Below, piece after piece: positions 13,131-48,168 of a stretch of DNA of 64,000 nt. The notes under the pieces are model-generated. The model was given only the letters and a program-made list of their open reading frames with translations, was not told where the DNA came from and ran no database searches. Source of the stretch: Chrysaora quinquecirrha (lineage: Eukaryota > Cnidaria > Scyphozoa > Semaeostomeae > Pelagiidae); the NCBI GenBank assembly GCA_014526335.1, contig JACTAT010000013.1:5028182-5092181 (forward strand). The letters are read 5' to 3'. Positions within the stretch are counted from its first letter, which is position 1; each line of letters begins with the position of its first letter. Made by a program: the position numbers and the translations under genes.

Positions 13131-13470
13131 CTAAAAATCAAAGGTGACCTTTCAATAAGCTATAAGTCAGAAGAGGGTTGCCAACTCTGTTGCTCTTTTG
13201 AGCCGCGGTAAAACACTATGAATCAAACCCTTGAAGGCTTCTGGCTAGCCTTCTGTATGACTAAGGATGTAACGTCATAGAAATTTGATCATTTTATTAA
13301 AGTCAGTAACTGCACAGCCACAATCAAACTCTGGTGACATATGAGGTTTCGTCCCAGATTTGTAATTTCGTCACTAATTTTCACGCATTTTTTCTATGCA
13401 AAAGCTGCAATGTCATCACTACCACCATCTTATCAGTGCTGTTGCTAGGGAGTCTCTTTTACGTTATAAT

Positions 13471-14184
13471 TAGTCAGGGCGCTATGGTAAATGCAGCATG
13501 CAAAATCTGTGGGCAATGCAAAAAATGATTTACAACAAGCGCAGAAGCTTGTAGATGACAAATCAACTTGTTGGACCTCTCCAAATTACTTGTGGGTGTA
13601 ATCCGGCAGCATTTTGTGCTTTTCCCGTATACTTTTCTATATTCTTCGAAACCTTGAAAATAGCACAAATTTAAAATCGCTGCATGAAAAATCGAAAACA
13701 ACAGTCAGAAAGTGCTTGCAGAATACTTTCAGAACATATGTTTTTTTTGAAATTCGGTCATTCTCCTCCCGAGATATTGATTGGTGAAACTTGAGTGCCC
13801 CCCTGGAAGCACGATTAATTTCTCGCTCGTGCAACATTGCAGGGGGGCACTCAAAGTTCACTGCTCTATTACTCTGGTTAGGTGAGCTCAAATTCAACAA
13901 ACAAGGTCTCTTTCGAATGCACTCAATAAGCCTTTTCTGGCAGTAGTTTTAAATTTTTCATGCAATGATTTTGGATTTCGGTCATTTTCAAGATTTTGAA
14001 GTAAATGAAAAACTGTATGGGGAAACCATAAAATGCTGCTGGGTTCCCCTCACAAGTAATTTGGCGATGTCCAACAAGTTGATTTGTCATCTACAAGCTC
14101 TTACACTTGTTTTAAACCATTTTTTGCATTACCCGCCGATTTTGCAGTCTGACCCTTTGTTTCTGTCCCGTAGCGACCTGACTA
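13471..14184. mobile_element. About 710-bp foldback (giant palindromic) element
   Basis: The two halves are diverged reverse complements over almost the whole length. The termini read TAGTCAGG at 13471 and CCTGACTA at 14177-14184, so the target duplication is probably TA. Near the centre the arms are clean: GAGTGCCCCCC at about 13793 pairs with GGGGGGCACTC at about 13845. The centre is a small GCACGA/TCGTGC hairpin. Open frames on either strand are by-products of the palindrome. Confidence 0.75.
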
Positions 14185-14592
14185 TAAATATGTATGTTCC
14201 ATATATCCGTGTGTCCTGTTCCGTATCATTTGTGACTCATGGTTCTGTCTTTCGTACAGCAAGCATTCGATTTGAAATGAGGTTTCACTTCACTTTGAAC
14301 ATCGGGATTATTCACATTCGCTCATTTTGGCAATCGCTACAACAGCATTATCGCGAGAGAAAAACATACGGATCCAGACGATCCGTACCTTCCGGGTATA
14401 CGATTTTGCATTTACACGGGAACTGATCGGAACGGATCCAAATGGGTCCACTTTTCTAGCGTACCAAAAAGGTTTTCTAGCGTACCCGTGTAAGCGAAAA
14501 AACTATTGTGAGCTTTTTTGGAATGGATCCACTCCTTTTCGTGTAAACGGAGTTTTTGTTTTTGCTTCAAGGGGATGGCAATTAGGCACCTA

Positions 14593-14734
14593 CACACTTT
14601 TTTTTTTATAAGAACATCCTAATTTTTGCCGAGGCTCGAATTTTTCCATTGTTATTCTTAAATTTCCATTGTTCTTTGGCAATTTTGAGCCTGAATATTC
14701 TTATAGACTGTATTCTTATAAAATAAAAAGTGTG
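14593..14734. mobile_element. TA-flanked MITE (CACACTTTTTT termini), copy 2
   Basis: A 142-bp element, the inverted counterpart of 8862-9000. It has the same termini and internal words (CTTTGGCAATTTTGAGCCT, TCCATTGTTATTCTTAAATT). Both sides are flanked by TA. Confidence 0.8.
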
Positions 14735-16850
14735 TAAGATTCGTAGATTTGCTAAGGATACAGAATTTAAACCAAAGAATGATTGAATATGAATTTACTA
14801 TACTCACCCTAAAGTCAAATATTCATAAATTGAAGAAAGAAAATTTGAAAATGTGCACAACTCCAAAAACTCTTGAATCTAAGTTATTTTGTTTTCAAAT
14901 TGGAATTATTTGTCTATAGATCAAGATTAAAACTGCAGCAAATTTATTAACAAAGGTCATAGCTATCTTAGACAATTTTTTGGTTAGCAAAGTCGCAGTT
15001 TTTCATGGGTTCCTAATGATTGATGTGAATGAATGCACAGTTGCAAAACTAAGTTACAATGAAAGATGAATTGAAAACATCTTGACAGTGTGCATCTTAT
15101 TAAATCGCACACTATCAGTTATCCTTTGTTTTTAAGGGGCGTGCCATAGGTTTTAGGGGGCGTCCCAGGGGGTTGACACTGTATTTTGGATTTTGTGGAC
15201 AAATTCAGGGCTACTGCATTTTTAATCCTATACAGATAATCACGTCAGTGGTTCGATTTCGTAAAATCAGAAGCACAGCTTTGCTTGAGCTAATGCACAT
15301 CCTGGTACAATTTCTCCTTGAAATTTTCAAGTGCAGTGCTCACTGGCCCTGCATGTCCATGCCCCTTGCATTTCCATAACAACAAAACGAAACCCCCGTC
15401 TCCATAATCCGTATGTGATCATCTGTATTGCAGGGTCTCATTTTGCATTGTTCAAAAGTTATAAAACAAAATTTTAAACTATAATTTTCCAATTTAAGGG
15501 CTAAGAAGTTTTTGTTTTATATGCATTTTGCAATTTTAGTTGAAAGACTGCAGATCTCCAGACATGTTGAAAATTTGAAAATCAGGTGTCGACGTCAATG
15601 TGTTAAAGTGTCCGACTGTCCGTAGAATCTTTCTTCCTGTCCTGCCGAATGCACATACATAAAAGTTCACTTTGCATGATCATCGTGTCAATGCTTCATT
15701 GACAAGACACCAAAAACAACAAATTGCTGCTAAAACAGACAAACGAACAGCCGTATGTATGTAGTCTGATCGTATACTTGGGGTATTTGTGAATGGAGGT
15801 GGAGGCCTGAAGCACCCGAAAGAAAGGGCCTAAGTCCCTAAGCCAAAAATATGGAGAGTACAAGTTCAAACTAGCAAAAACAAACGCTAGAATTCCCTAA
15901 AAATTTGAACCAACCTTTGCATTTTTAACTGCAGATCAAATAGGAGCCTTTATCGGGCTTGAATCTTGCAAAAATTGTAGAAATCCATCAAAGAATACCG
16001 GACAAAAACAATTTTTAAAACAGCAAAGCTTCAGCAAGCAACCGAACCCAACAACTTTGAATAATCCCCGAGAACTATTTCAATTTAAATCATTGACGGA
16101 TTACTGCACAAAAACAATAATTTGCTGAATCGAAAATTAAATAAATAGGTAATGAATGATATGGATAAGGACTGAAGGAATTTCATTTAACTTTCACGCC
16201 TCCACAACCTTTTCATTTCAAAAAATACTGATTGGTTGTAAATGGCAAAATTAAAGACTTTTTGCACAAAATTTGATATTTTGAAAGCCAATAGAATTTT
16301 AGACTTAATCGTGATGTACACTGCAATATTCGTTGAAAGTAACTTAGGCCTATGGAATTCGTACAGTGAAAAGAATTTGATTAATAATAGCTAACGGATG
16401 AGAAGCGATCTTAACATAAATTAAAACAATAAATAAACTCAATAAAGGAAGTTATTCAAGGAAATTTATTATTTCCAACAACACACGGAGAAAATGTTAT
16501 ACCACGCATTCATAACATTCCAAAAATTCTTTGGTAAAGGGGTTGAAAATTCCAACCTTTTAGGCATTCCTTGAAGCGCCATGTGCACTATTCTTGTGGA
16601 AGAACAAGGCCGCGTGCTCCCAAAACGAACCAGCCATACGTAGTAATGTTCAACTTGGGGCTCTCCCTCCTCTAAATAAGCAAATAAGAGAAAAATCGTC
16701 ATTTTAATTATCTATTTCAACAAAGACAGATGATTAATAGATCTGGACTAGATTTACTATTATTTTTCGATAAATAGGAGCAAAATGTCATTCCGAAAAA
16801 GTAAATTTTCCAACACTTCGGGTATCTGAACATTACCCCCTGGACCATCA
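14735..16850. other. Gene-poor stretch, no gene supported
   Basis: AT-rich sequence with no domain or splice-flanked open frame that I recognise. A minus-strand frame at 16469-16702 is long enough to notice but has no recognisable motif. Confidence 0.35.
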
Positions 16851-17140
16851 CATTGTTGCCAAGCGGAATAGAACAATGGTAACTGTCACATGGCATTTCA
16901 ATTCAAAACGATGAAGCCGTTTATAACGTGATAACAATAGGCACACGTGACTATCTGCGTCACCTCCGCCTTTTAAACCAATCAGAGAGCAGATAGCAAA
17001 TAGCAAAGGTTTTCTGCCAGCCAAAGATTCCATTACTGTTGTCTGGAGAAATGTGGTTACGCGCTCCAGCGAGAAGTTGATTAAAATTTGAGGACTCACT
17101 TCGTAAAATCAAAACAAGTTAGCTAAAAACAAATTTAGAA
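16851..17140 (+). promoter_or_regulatory. Probable promoter / 5' UTR of VGLL4
   Basis: The 290 bp before the VGLL4 start contain CACGTGAC (about 16944), TGCGTCAC (about 16955) and CCAATCAG (about 16978), which look like E-box, CRE-like and CCAAT-type elements, with no clear TATA box. Placement and motif content are the only evidence. The transcription start cannot be read from sequence. Confidence 0.35.
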
Positions 17141-20100
17141 ATGGAGACGACTAATGTGGTAAAGAATGAAGTAATTCAGCGACAAGAATCTCCGTTAGAT
17201 GTTTTATCCAGGGCAGCTTCGATGATTCAAAAGGAAGCGTCAGACAACAAACTCAAGGAAGGTGAAGGTTAGGACTTTTGCTTTCTTATTCATTTTCAAA
17301 GTTTGAGTGACATATTTACGGATTATATTCTAGTGTGGATGATGTTTTTAATATATTTCACCTAAGTATACAGCATTTTTAGTTAGTTTCGGAATAACAG
17401 TTTGTTGGGACTTTGAATAAACTAAGAAATTTTTCGAGAATTTGACAAATTCCATCACTGTCTGTTCACAAACGTGGTGTTTCTTTTCAACTGTTTGGAC
17501 GTCATCCAGAAAAGCTTTATCCCAATGCACATAAAATGCACAGCCTGTCGACATTTTAAAGCCATGTGCTCGTTTTCAAATAAGCATTGATAGTAAAACA
17601 TGTGGATATTTTAACTTGTTGTGTAAACAGGCAGGTGGGAATGCAAGAAAACGGTTTTCGTATTTTCAAGGAGCCAGACACATTGCACGGGATTTGGACA
17701 TCCCTTGGCATTAACGTCATTGGGCTAATGTTTACCCATGGCAATTTGAAGCTTTTTTGTTAAACACGAATGATAAAAGCCAAATTGCATGCTGTCTGGC
17801 CTGGCAATAGTATTGTTTTAATTGATAGTATTGTTATTCCCGGGGAGTTGTTTTCACCTGTAAACAGAACACAAAAGTTAATTTTGCAAGGTGACGCTTT
17901 CCATAGACAGCGAAGACAAGACAGATCCAAGTGACAAAATTCTGAGCAGAAAAATTTGAAAGCGCTTCGTAATTTTCCCCAAGATTGCAATTATAAGTCT
18001 GGAAAACACTTAACTCCAACAATGGATAATGGTTTTTATGGGTTACTAAACTGTAACATGAGTTTTTTCGGAATTTTTTCATGAAATTACTTTTTAGTGG
18101 GAGAATTTGAGCTCAGTTTCTGTTTGTTGTGGTGATATCTTGAAAAAGTGTCATAAGCATGTGTGATTAGCCCTACTGCTTTCATATTTTCGCAGTGCAA
18201 ATGCATAAAATAATTAATCCAAATGGCATAGGAAAAACGTTTTGATCAAATTACCGTTAATCACCACTTACAAAGATGATCTAATAGTCAAAAATAGAAT
18301 TTAAAATGAAACTTGGAAATCTGACAGATTTTGTTTGTGAGGGAAAAAAACTTGTATGATCATGCCAAATATCATTTTCGTGTACAAACATGACCATTGT
18401 ACATGTTGTTTTTCACTTGAGTCCTTGATAATAGTGGTTTTTGAACAATAAGGTTTTGTTTTGTGAATATTGGATTGTGGTTTGGGTGTATTAGTCATGC
18501 AATTGAGAAAGCCTGGAATATGATTGGTTACTTGGTGACACCACCTCAGTCATATGCCTTCAAACATAGAAATTGAAACAATAATGGATTAAATAAATGG
18601 TTAATTCATTTTGTACAAGTGACATGAAAAATTGGTTTATGAAGAAGCAAGGGGCAATTCACTCTTAAAAATCTCGTACACCTTTGCTGGAAGTCCTATT
18701 GTTTTCTTGGAAATCCCTTGAAAGTCCTTTTGTATAAATGGAAATCTTGTACGCCTTTTTGTAGAGTGAAATGCCCCTTGTGAAAAAGTACCTATTACTC
18801 AGTTAACAAAATTTTGGAAAAATTGTCTATCATGCCTTTCCTAAATAAAGAAACATAACAGTTCTCAAAATCACCATAAGGTTGAATATTTCCACTTTAT
18901 TATCAATTCAAAGATCATCTTATGTCCATTTGACCAAATGGTCTGGAGAGATGATTGTTTATAGAAACCAAAATCAAATTAGCTCTGAGATCAATACTGG
19001 CTGTGAATTGTGTAAAAATAGATATCCTACATTGATTTCATATGTCATAGCCCTGGTCCTCCTGGGAAAACCATTATGTAATGTTTTTAAAGTAAACTAT
19101 ATATGATCTAAACAGCATGGCTAAAATTCAAATCATTTGCAGAAATATTTGAAGGATTTCTTGTTAACTGAACGATTGCTTTTAAAAGATTTCTTTTTCA
19201 GTTCTAATTACTCACGATTTCGATTGATAGATAAAACCCTGTTTTCAAACTTTATTTAAAAAATCCTTCTTAAAGAATTTTGACCAAAAATGTACAGTAC
19301 ATTTGGCATTCAGTTTTAAGATTTGAAGAGATACGTAAAACCATTGATCTTGCCAAGGATTCTGATGGAGGAGCATACTGTTTTCCTCTTGGGGCAAAAT
19401 TGGAAGCTCCGAAGTTCTTGCGGTGTTACCCTTGCCACACCCCTGACTGGAATCAATCACAATCCACGTTTAACTTTCAAAAGTAGTTTGCAATAATATT
19501 TTGAACCAAAGGCTCAACATTGTCATGTTTGACTTAAAAATAAATTTTCTATTCAAGGTACAGAGAAAGAAAGGAATTCGGACAGTGGTTTTGAAGATAA
19601 TCCAAGTTCACCATCAAAATTACATTCACCTGTTTTCAGTTCTTCATCAAAGTTGTCTGTTCATAAGGAGAAAAGAGAAAAAAGACAGCAGGAAAGGAAA
19701 AGTACCAGCGGAGTACCAGGATTTAGTATCAAGGAGACTTTAGGAAAGGATACAGTTAAACATGAGAATGACATTAAATGGTAAGCTAGTTTGCAGCTCT
19801 CAGTTCATGTTCAAACTTTGCCTTTTTATATATTAGATATCAAGTATAATCCTGTCACATTGTTAATTATCCTTACTACACAATGAGGAAAGTACAAAAA
19901 CAGAGTATTTGCTGTTGTTCCTGGGCTTGGAGAAATAGCTTTCTAAACTATGTTGGTTATAATTTTCTTCAAGGGACCAAAGTATTTGGTACATTATAAG
20001 CAAAGTACGTTATGAATAGTGCCTTTCCTTAGTTCTTTCAACCAAGGGACAATTTTATAAGTACTCTCTAATTGAGAGTATGTTATAAGTGAGCTCACTT

Positions 20101-21051
20101 GTATTATACTGTATGTATGTTTAGTTTGAGTGAAAGCAGCTATGTAGCAGAATAAGACCAGTAGTTTGGGCTCCAGATTGTAACTAAAGAGAACAAGCTT
20201 TAGAGACCCAGGGGATGTTAAGGCCAATGGAATAAACCATCAGGTTGTGGAAGAATAACTAAATCTTGGGTCATGAGCCAAACACCTAGCCAGTTTGTCA
20301 CACTCTTCCAGCTATTTGCACACATATTAACTATCTGCTAAGTTTCCTATTTTACATTTTCTTCATTTCCAGGCTGTCAGAGAAGACACCTCCAGTAATT
20401 TGTAGAAGTGACTGCAAAGAATGCCTTGAAATATCACAGAAACAAACTCAAGCAGAGCTGAGTTACCAGGAAAATCCTTACAGACATCTACATGTTAGGG
20501 ACAGGATCAAGCTTGAAACAGATGAACATGAAAAATATTGTACATCAGAAGAAGAAAGAGAGCACAGAATTTATAGATACCCACGGATTCCACCACCACC
20601 TCTTATATCACTCCATCCGCATCCTTTTTCCTGGTTGCCACCTCCATACCCAGCACCTCTATCTCTCGTAAGACGACAATCTGTTATCACATCAGCATCT
20701 TGCCCTCAACAGTACTCTACTGATGGAATGTCTCTGTGTCCATGCATGGATCCTAAATGTAATATGCAAGCATATCCATTTAGCAAGAAATTGAAGAGCC
20801 CATCTGAAATGAAAAGAGAAGTTTTCAGTGCTGTTCCACCTGGATTTGAACTACCTACAGTTGAAGAACATTTTAGAAAAAGTCTTGGCAGTGACTATGA
20901 AGATCTTTCTATCCCAGTGGAATCACTGAACAGTGTTGACGAGCATTTTGCCAAAGCATTAGGTAATACTTGGTACAATATAAAGTATAAGAAATGTGTA
21001 GATCCATCATTTAGAACAAGAGATAGGGTATTATCTGGCTGTAATCTTTAA
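17141..21051 (+). CDS. VGLL4: Vestigial-like protein 4, TEAD cofactor
   Basis: Three exons, 17141-17261, 19558-19780 and 20373-21051, join in phase to give a 340-residue protein starting at ATG 17141. The C-terminal part carries two Tondu motifs, VEEHFRKSLG (residues 278-287) and VDEHFAKALG (303-312), followed by NTW. This closely matches the paired motifs of VGLL4, which bind TEAD transcription factors and compete with YAP/TAZ in Hippo signalling. Upstream, RRQSVITSAS and a cysteine-rich CPCMDPKC segment match a conserved block before the Tondu pair in vertebrate VGLL4. Exon 2 encodes a Ser/Lys-rich segment ending in FSIKETL, which resembles a Groucho-binding eh1 motif. Intron 1 holds a MITE (18648-18780). 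The gene is probably nuclear in action. No clear AATAAA was seen just after the stop. Human VGLL4 is somewhat shorter. Confidence 0.92.
18648..18780 (+). mobile_element. Short TIR element (MITE), copy B
   Basis: Termini CAAGGGGCAATTCACTC and GAGTGAAATGCCCCTTG form a 17-bp near-perfect inverted repeat around about 100 bp. It lies within VGLL4 intron 1. Related to 57-182 and 21161-21294. Confidence 0.75.
19985..20055. repeat. Dispersed repeat fragment (GTACATTATAAGCAAAGTACGTTAT family)
   Basis: The segment AGTATTTGGTACATTATAAG plus AAAGTACGTTAT recurs in reverse orientation at about 43070-43150 (synthetase intron) and 60475-60540 (BBS7 intron). It is non-coding and of unknown class. Confidence 0.5.
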
Positions 21052-21160
21052 CTTTCTACCTCTGATCTGACGTTTTTTACAATTTGTAAATAGTACTTAG
21101 CTTTATTCTTGTGTGAGAGACTATTTTGGTTAAAAAATTAAAATAAGTACAAGCATTCTG

Positions 21161-21294
21161 CAAAGGGCATTTCACTCTGCAAAAAGGCGTACGAGATTTC
21201 GATTAAAACAAAAGGACTTTTAAGGGACTTTCGAGAAAACAATAGGACTTCCAGCAAAGGTGTTCGAGACTTTCAAGGAGTGAATTGCCCCTTG
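21161..21294 (-). mobile_element. Short TIR element (MITE), copy C
   Basis: Termini CAAAGGGCATTTCACTC and GAGTGAATTGCCCCTTG. It is in the opposite orientation to copies A and B and lies about 110 bp after the VGLL4 stop codon, so possibly inside its 3' UTR. Confidence 0.75.
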
Positions 21295-22001
21295 GCATTC
21301 TGAACGCTTCAGTTTAATGAAGCACTTACTCCATAAACTGTCACAGATAAGTTCATCTACTGAAAAGCTCACCCACCCATAAGCCAAGCCCTTTTTATTG
21401 ACAATTTTTCTTAACTTAGATAAGCCCCCAATTGTTTATGTCCTTTCTTGAGAATTAAGAACAAAGAAAATTACTTTTCTTGCACTTTCCTGCCCCAAGG
21501 TCAACCAAGTTGTAAAGGTGCACATGTAAATATAACCAATCATTTCAGTACTGCCTCAGCAGGTATGCCTAGGGCACTATATCTGTGGCACTTTGCAACC
21601 CCCTTTTGACTGTTGAAGGTCACCATTGTGATAGACTGTAAAATGTTTTGTTCTTGATATCTGACTATTTTTCCTGCTTTAGATGTTTTTTGACATTTTC
21701 AAAATGTTGTTGTTGTGTATTTTTGTAAAACACCATCATTCTTATAGTTTTATTTGCTGTTTATTGTTAGTAGATTGGACAGTTTAAAAGAAATTCTATT
21801 GCAAAAAAAAAGAGTCGAAAAGTGGTTTCAGATATTTTTAGTATTTAAATATAATTTGATCCATTTTGTGGTAGTTATGATATTTAATACTTTTAGAGTA
21901 TGAAATTAAAGTGGGGAAAGTCCAGAAGATTGTCTTTGGATTTTGACTTGCGCGTTTTTTGTTCCAATTTTGCTTCTTTCCTTCTCAACAATGCGGTTCA
22001 G

Positions 22002-22282
22002 AAGAATTATTCGAAGACCATATTACACGATTCAAGCAAGCCATCAAAAAATTCCCTTTTCCGGATTATGCCTCAAATGTCTTATTGCAAGGGGCCATCC
22101 AGTACTTTTTGGCACATTGGGATCGTCTCGATTTCTGGGGGCCGGTATCGCAGCGTTGCATCGGATACTTTCTTGATGCCCCCTGTTTCAGTTGTTCACA
22201 TCAAGGGGCAATTTACTACTTGCAAGTCTTGTATACTTTACTAGAAAACTTGGCAGACAGGCTCGAACGCAGGCCACCCTAA
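22002..22282 (+). CDS. Isolated open exon, unknown protein
   Basis: After a pyrimidine-rich stretch ending in GGTTCAG, an open frame of about 93 codons begins in phase 2 (EELFEDHITRF) and ends at a TAA (…LADRLERRPP). Its composition looks protein-like, mixing hydrophobic, charged and aromatic residues, and has no repeats. It could be the terminal exon of a plus-strand gene, an alternative 3' exon of VGLL4, or a captured exon. I do not recognise the family and found no partner exon. Confidence 0.3.
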
Positions 22283-23509
22283 AGTTCTCAAAAAAGTTTT
22301 GAAATTCTAATGGTGAAGATGGCTTAAATTAATATGCTCTGACGCATATGTATGATACATAAAAACAGATTTTCATATAACTAAAGTGATAAGCCTTGAA
22401 CTGACCTTGGATTAGCGAGTAATCTCCATCGTATCTTTCCTGTTAACGATTTAAGCCACAATGTTCCAAATAACGTTTCTTGGTCGTACCTGATAGTTGT
22501 AATTTGCAAAGAAATGTTGATTCGTATAACAGGGATCTAAAGAACAAAAAGTATTTTTTAGACCTACAGTAGAAATTCATTACACGAGTTATATAACGTT
22601 GCTATAGCTATTCATAAAGGTTTTAAGCACAGCGCTAACCTAGTAAAACCAAACTTACTTAAAACTAGTTAAATTTCCACCAATCAGATCACTTAATTTG
22701 TTGGGTTGACCAATCAGGACACTGTGTTTGCTAAAGTGGTTTCGTATAAATTGTGGTGTTCTTTGATACCAACATCAACAAAGTTTTAACGTAGCGTGTT
22801 GGCAAACACACCTGCGCGCTCTGGAAGAGAAACAAATTCAGAAGTTTCGCTAACTCAATGAAGCGAATCGATAAGACTGGTAGAACTGCTACCAGTGGCA
22901 AAATTGCTGATGCTCTTACCTTGCTGAGGCAAAGAGGGCTCCCTGGCCTAAAACCATGCAAGTTGCCGAGATGTATTTCACTTCTGAAAATGGCAATGAT
23001 TCTTCTTGCGTTGTCAATCAAGCATTCCTGCAATCTCAATATGTAACGTCAAAAAGTGAAAAAATTATAATATTATATATGGAAACTGAAGCTATTACGG
23101 ACAATGACAAATCAAACTAATCTATCGAAAAAGCGGCAAGTGCCTGACTGGACTTACAATGATGAATTTCAAGGGGCTGTGCAAACATGGAAAGTCATTA
23201 GCTGAATTAGGTTTGGGCTTGGGTTGGCCTTACAGCCTCCTCCTTTAGAAGTTGCCATGCACACCATGGGAGAAAGTTTTGCTTACTTCATCTTCATAGA
23301 TTTTGTGCAAAATTACCCCAAAAAGTAGCATTTTTATGGTCTAGCCTTCCTTTAGGAAGCTTTAGACCATAGGGTTTGAAACAAAAAACAGTCTTTTCTA
23401 TTCCGAACTCTATGCTTAGGGGCCTGTCTTTGCTGAAAGAATTCTTGTACCGCCCTCTAGAGGAATCTCAGCAAAATGCGAAAAATTACCCAAATGCAAA
23501 GTTTCAACA
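22283..23509. other. Intergenic spacer, nothing recognised
   Basis: AT-rich sequence between the orphan exon and the 3' end of the synthetase gene. A short imperfect hairpin (GGTCTAGCCTTCCT / AGGAAGCTTTAGACC) lies near 23338-23372. Open frames around 22731-23046 have no recognised content. Confidence 0.35.
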
Positions 23510-23515
23510 TTTATT
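23510..23515 (-). promoter_or_regulatory. Polyadenylation signal of the synthetase gene
   Basis: AATAAA on the minus strand, about 108 bp past the stop codon at 23623-23625. Confidence 0.5.
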
Positions 23516-23622
23516 CGATTTCTAGATTTCTCACAGACAAACATGTAATAAAACGATAAAACAGACAGTTTTGTCGACAATACAGTAATTCAAATACTAA
23601 AATATATGGTCCTTATTTCATA

Positions 23623-48069
<24,447 letters not shown>

Positions 48070-48168
48070 GCTCACGAGTTGCTCCCTTCTTTCATCAGAT
48101 TGTAACCTCCTTTTCGAAATAAGTACACGAAGTTCAATGGAGGCTGAGCCCAAATGAGGTTCATCAAA
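48070..48168. promoter_or_regulatory. Probable shared (bidirectional) promoter
   Basis: Only 99 bp separate the synthetase's upstream ATG (48069, minus) from the NDUFA5 ATG (48169, plus), or 273 bp if the conserved synthetase start at 47895 is used. There is no TATA box. Such close divergent spacing implies overlapping promoters. Confidence 0.5.

Noticed and set aside
13334..14611. Several open frames of 60-150 codons on both strands
   Set aside because: They lie in or next to the 710-bp palindrome and the adjoining MITE, mirror each other, and have no recognisable domains.
16469..16702. Minus-strand frame (YYVWLVRFG…)
   Set aside because: No splice-supported partner or domain; considered as a missing calponin-homology exon but it has none of that domain's motifs.
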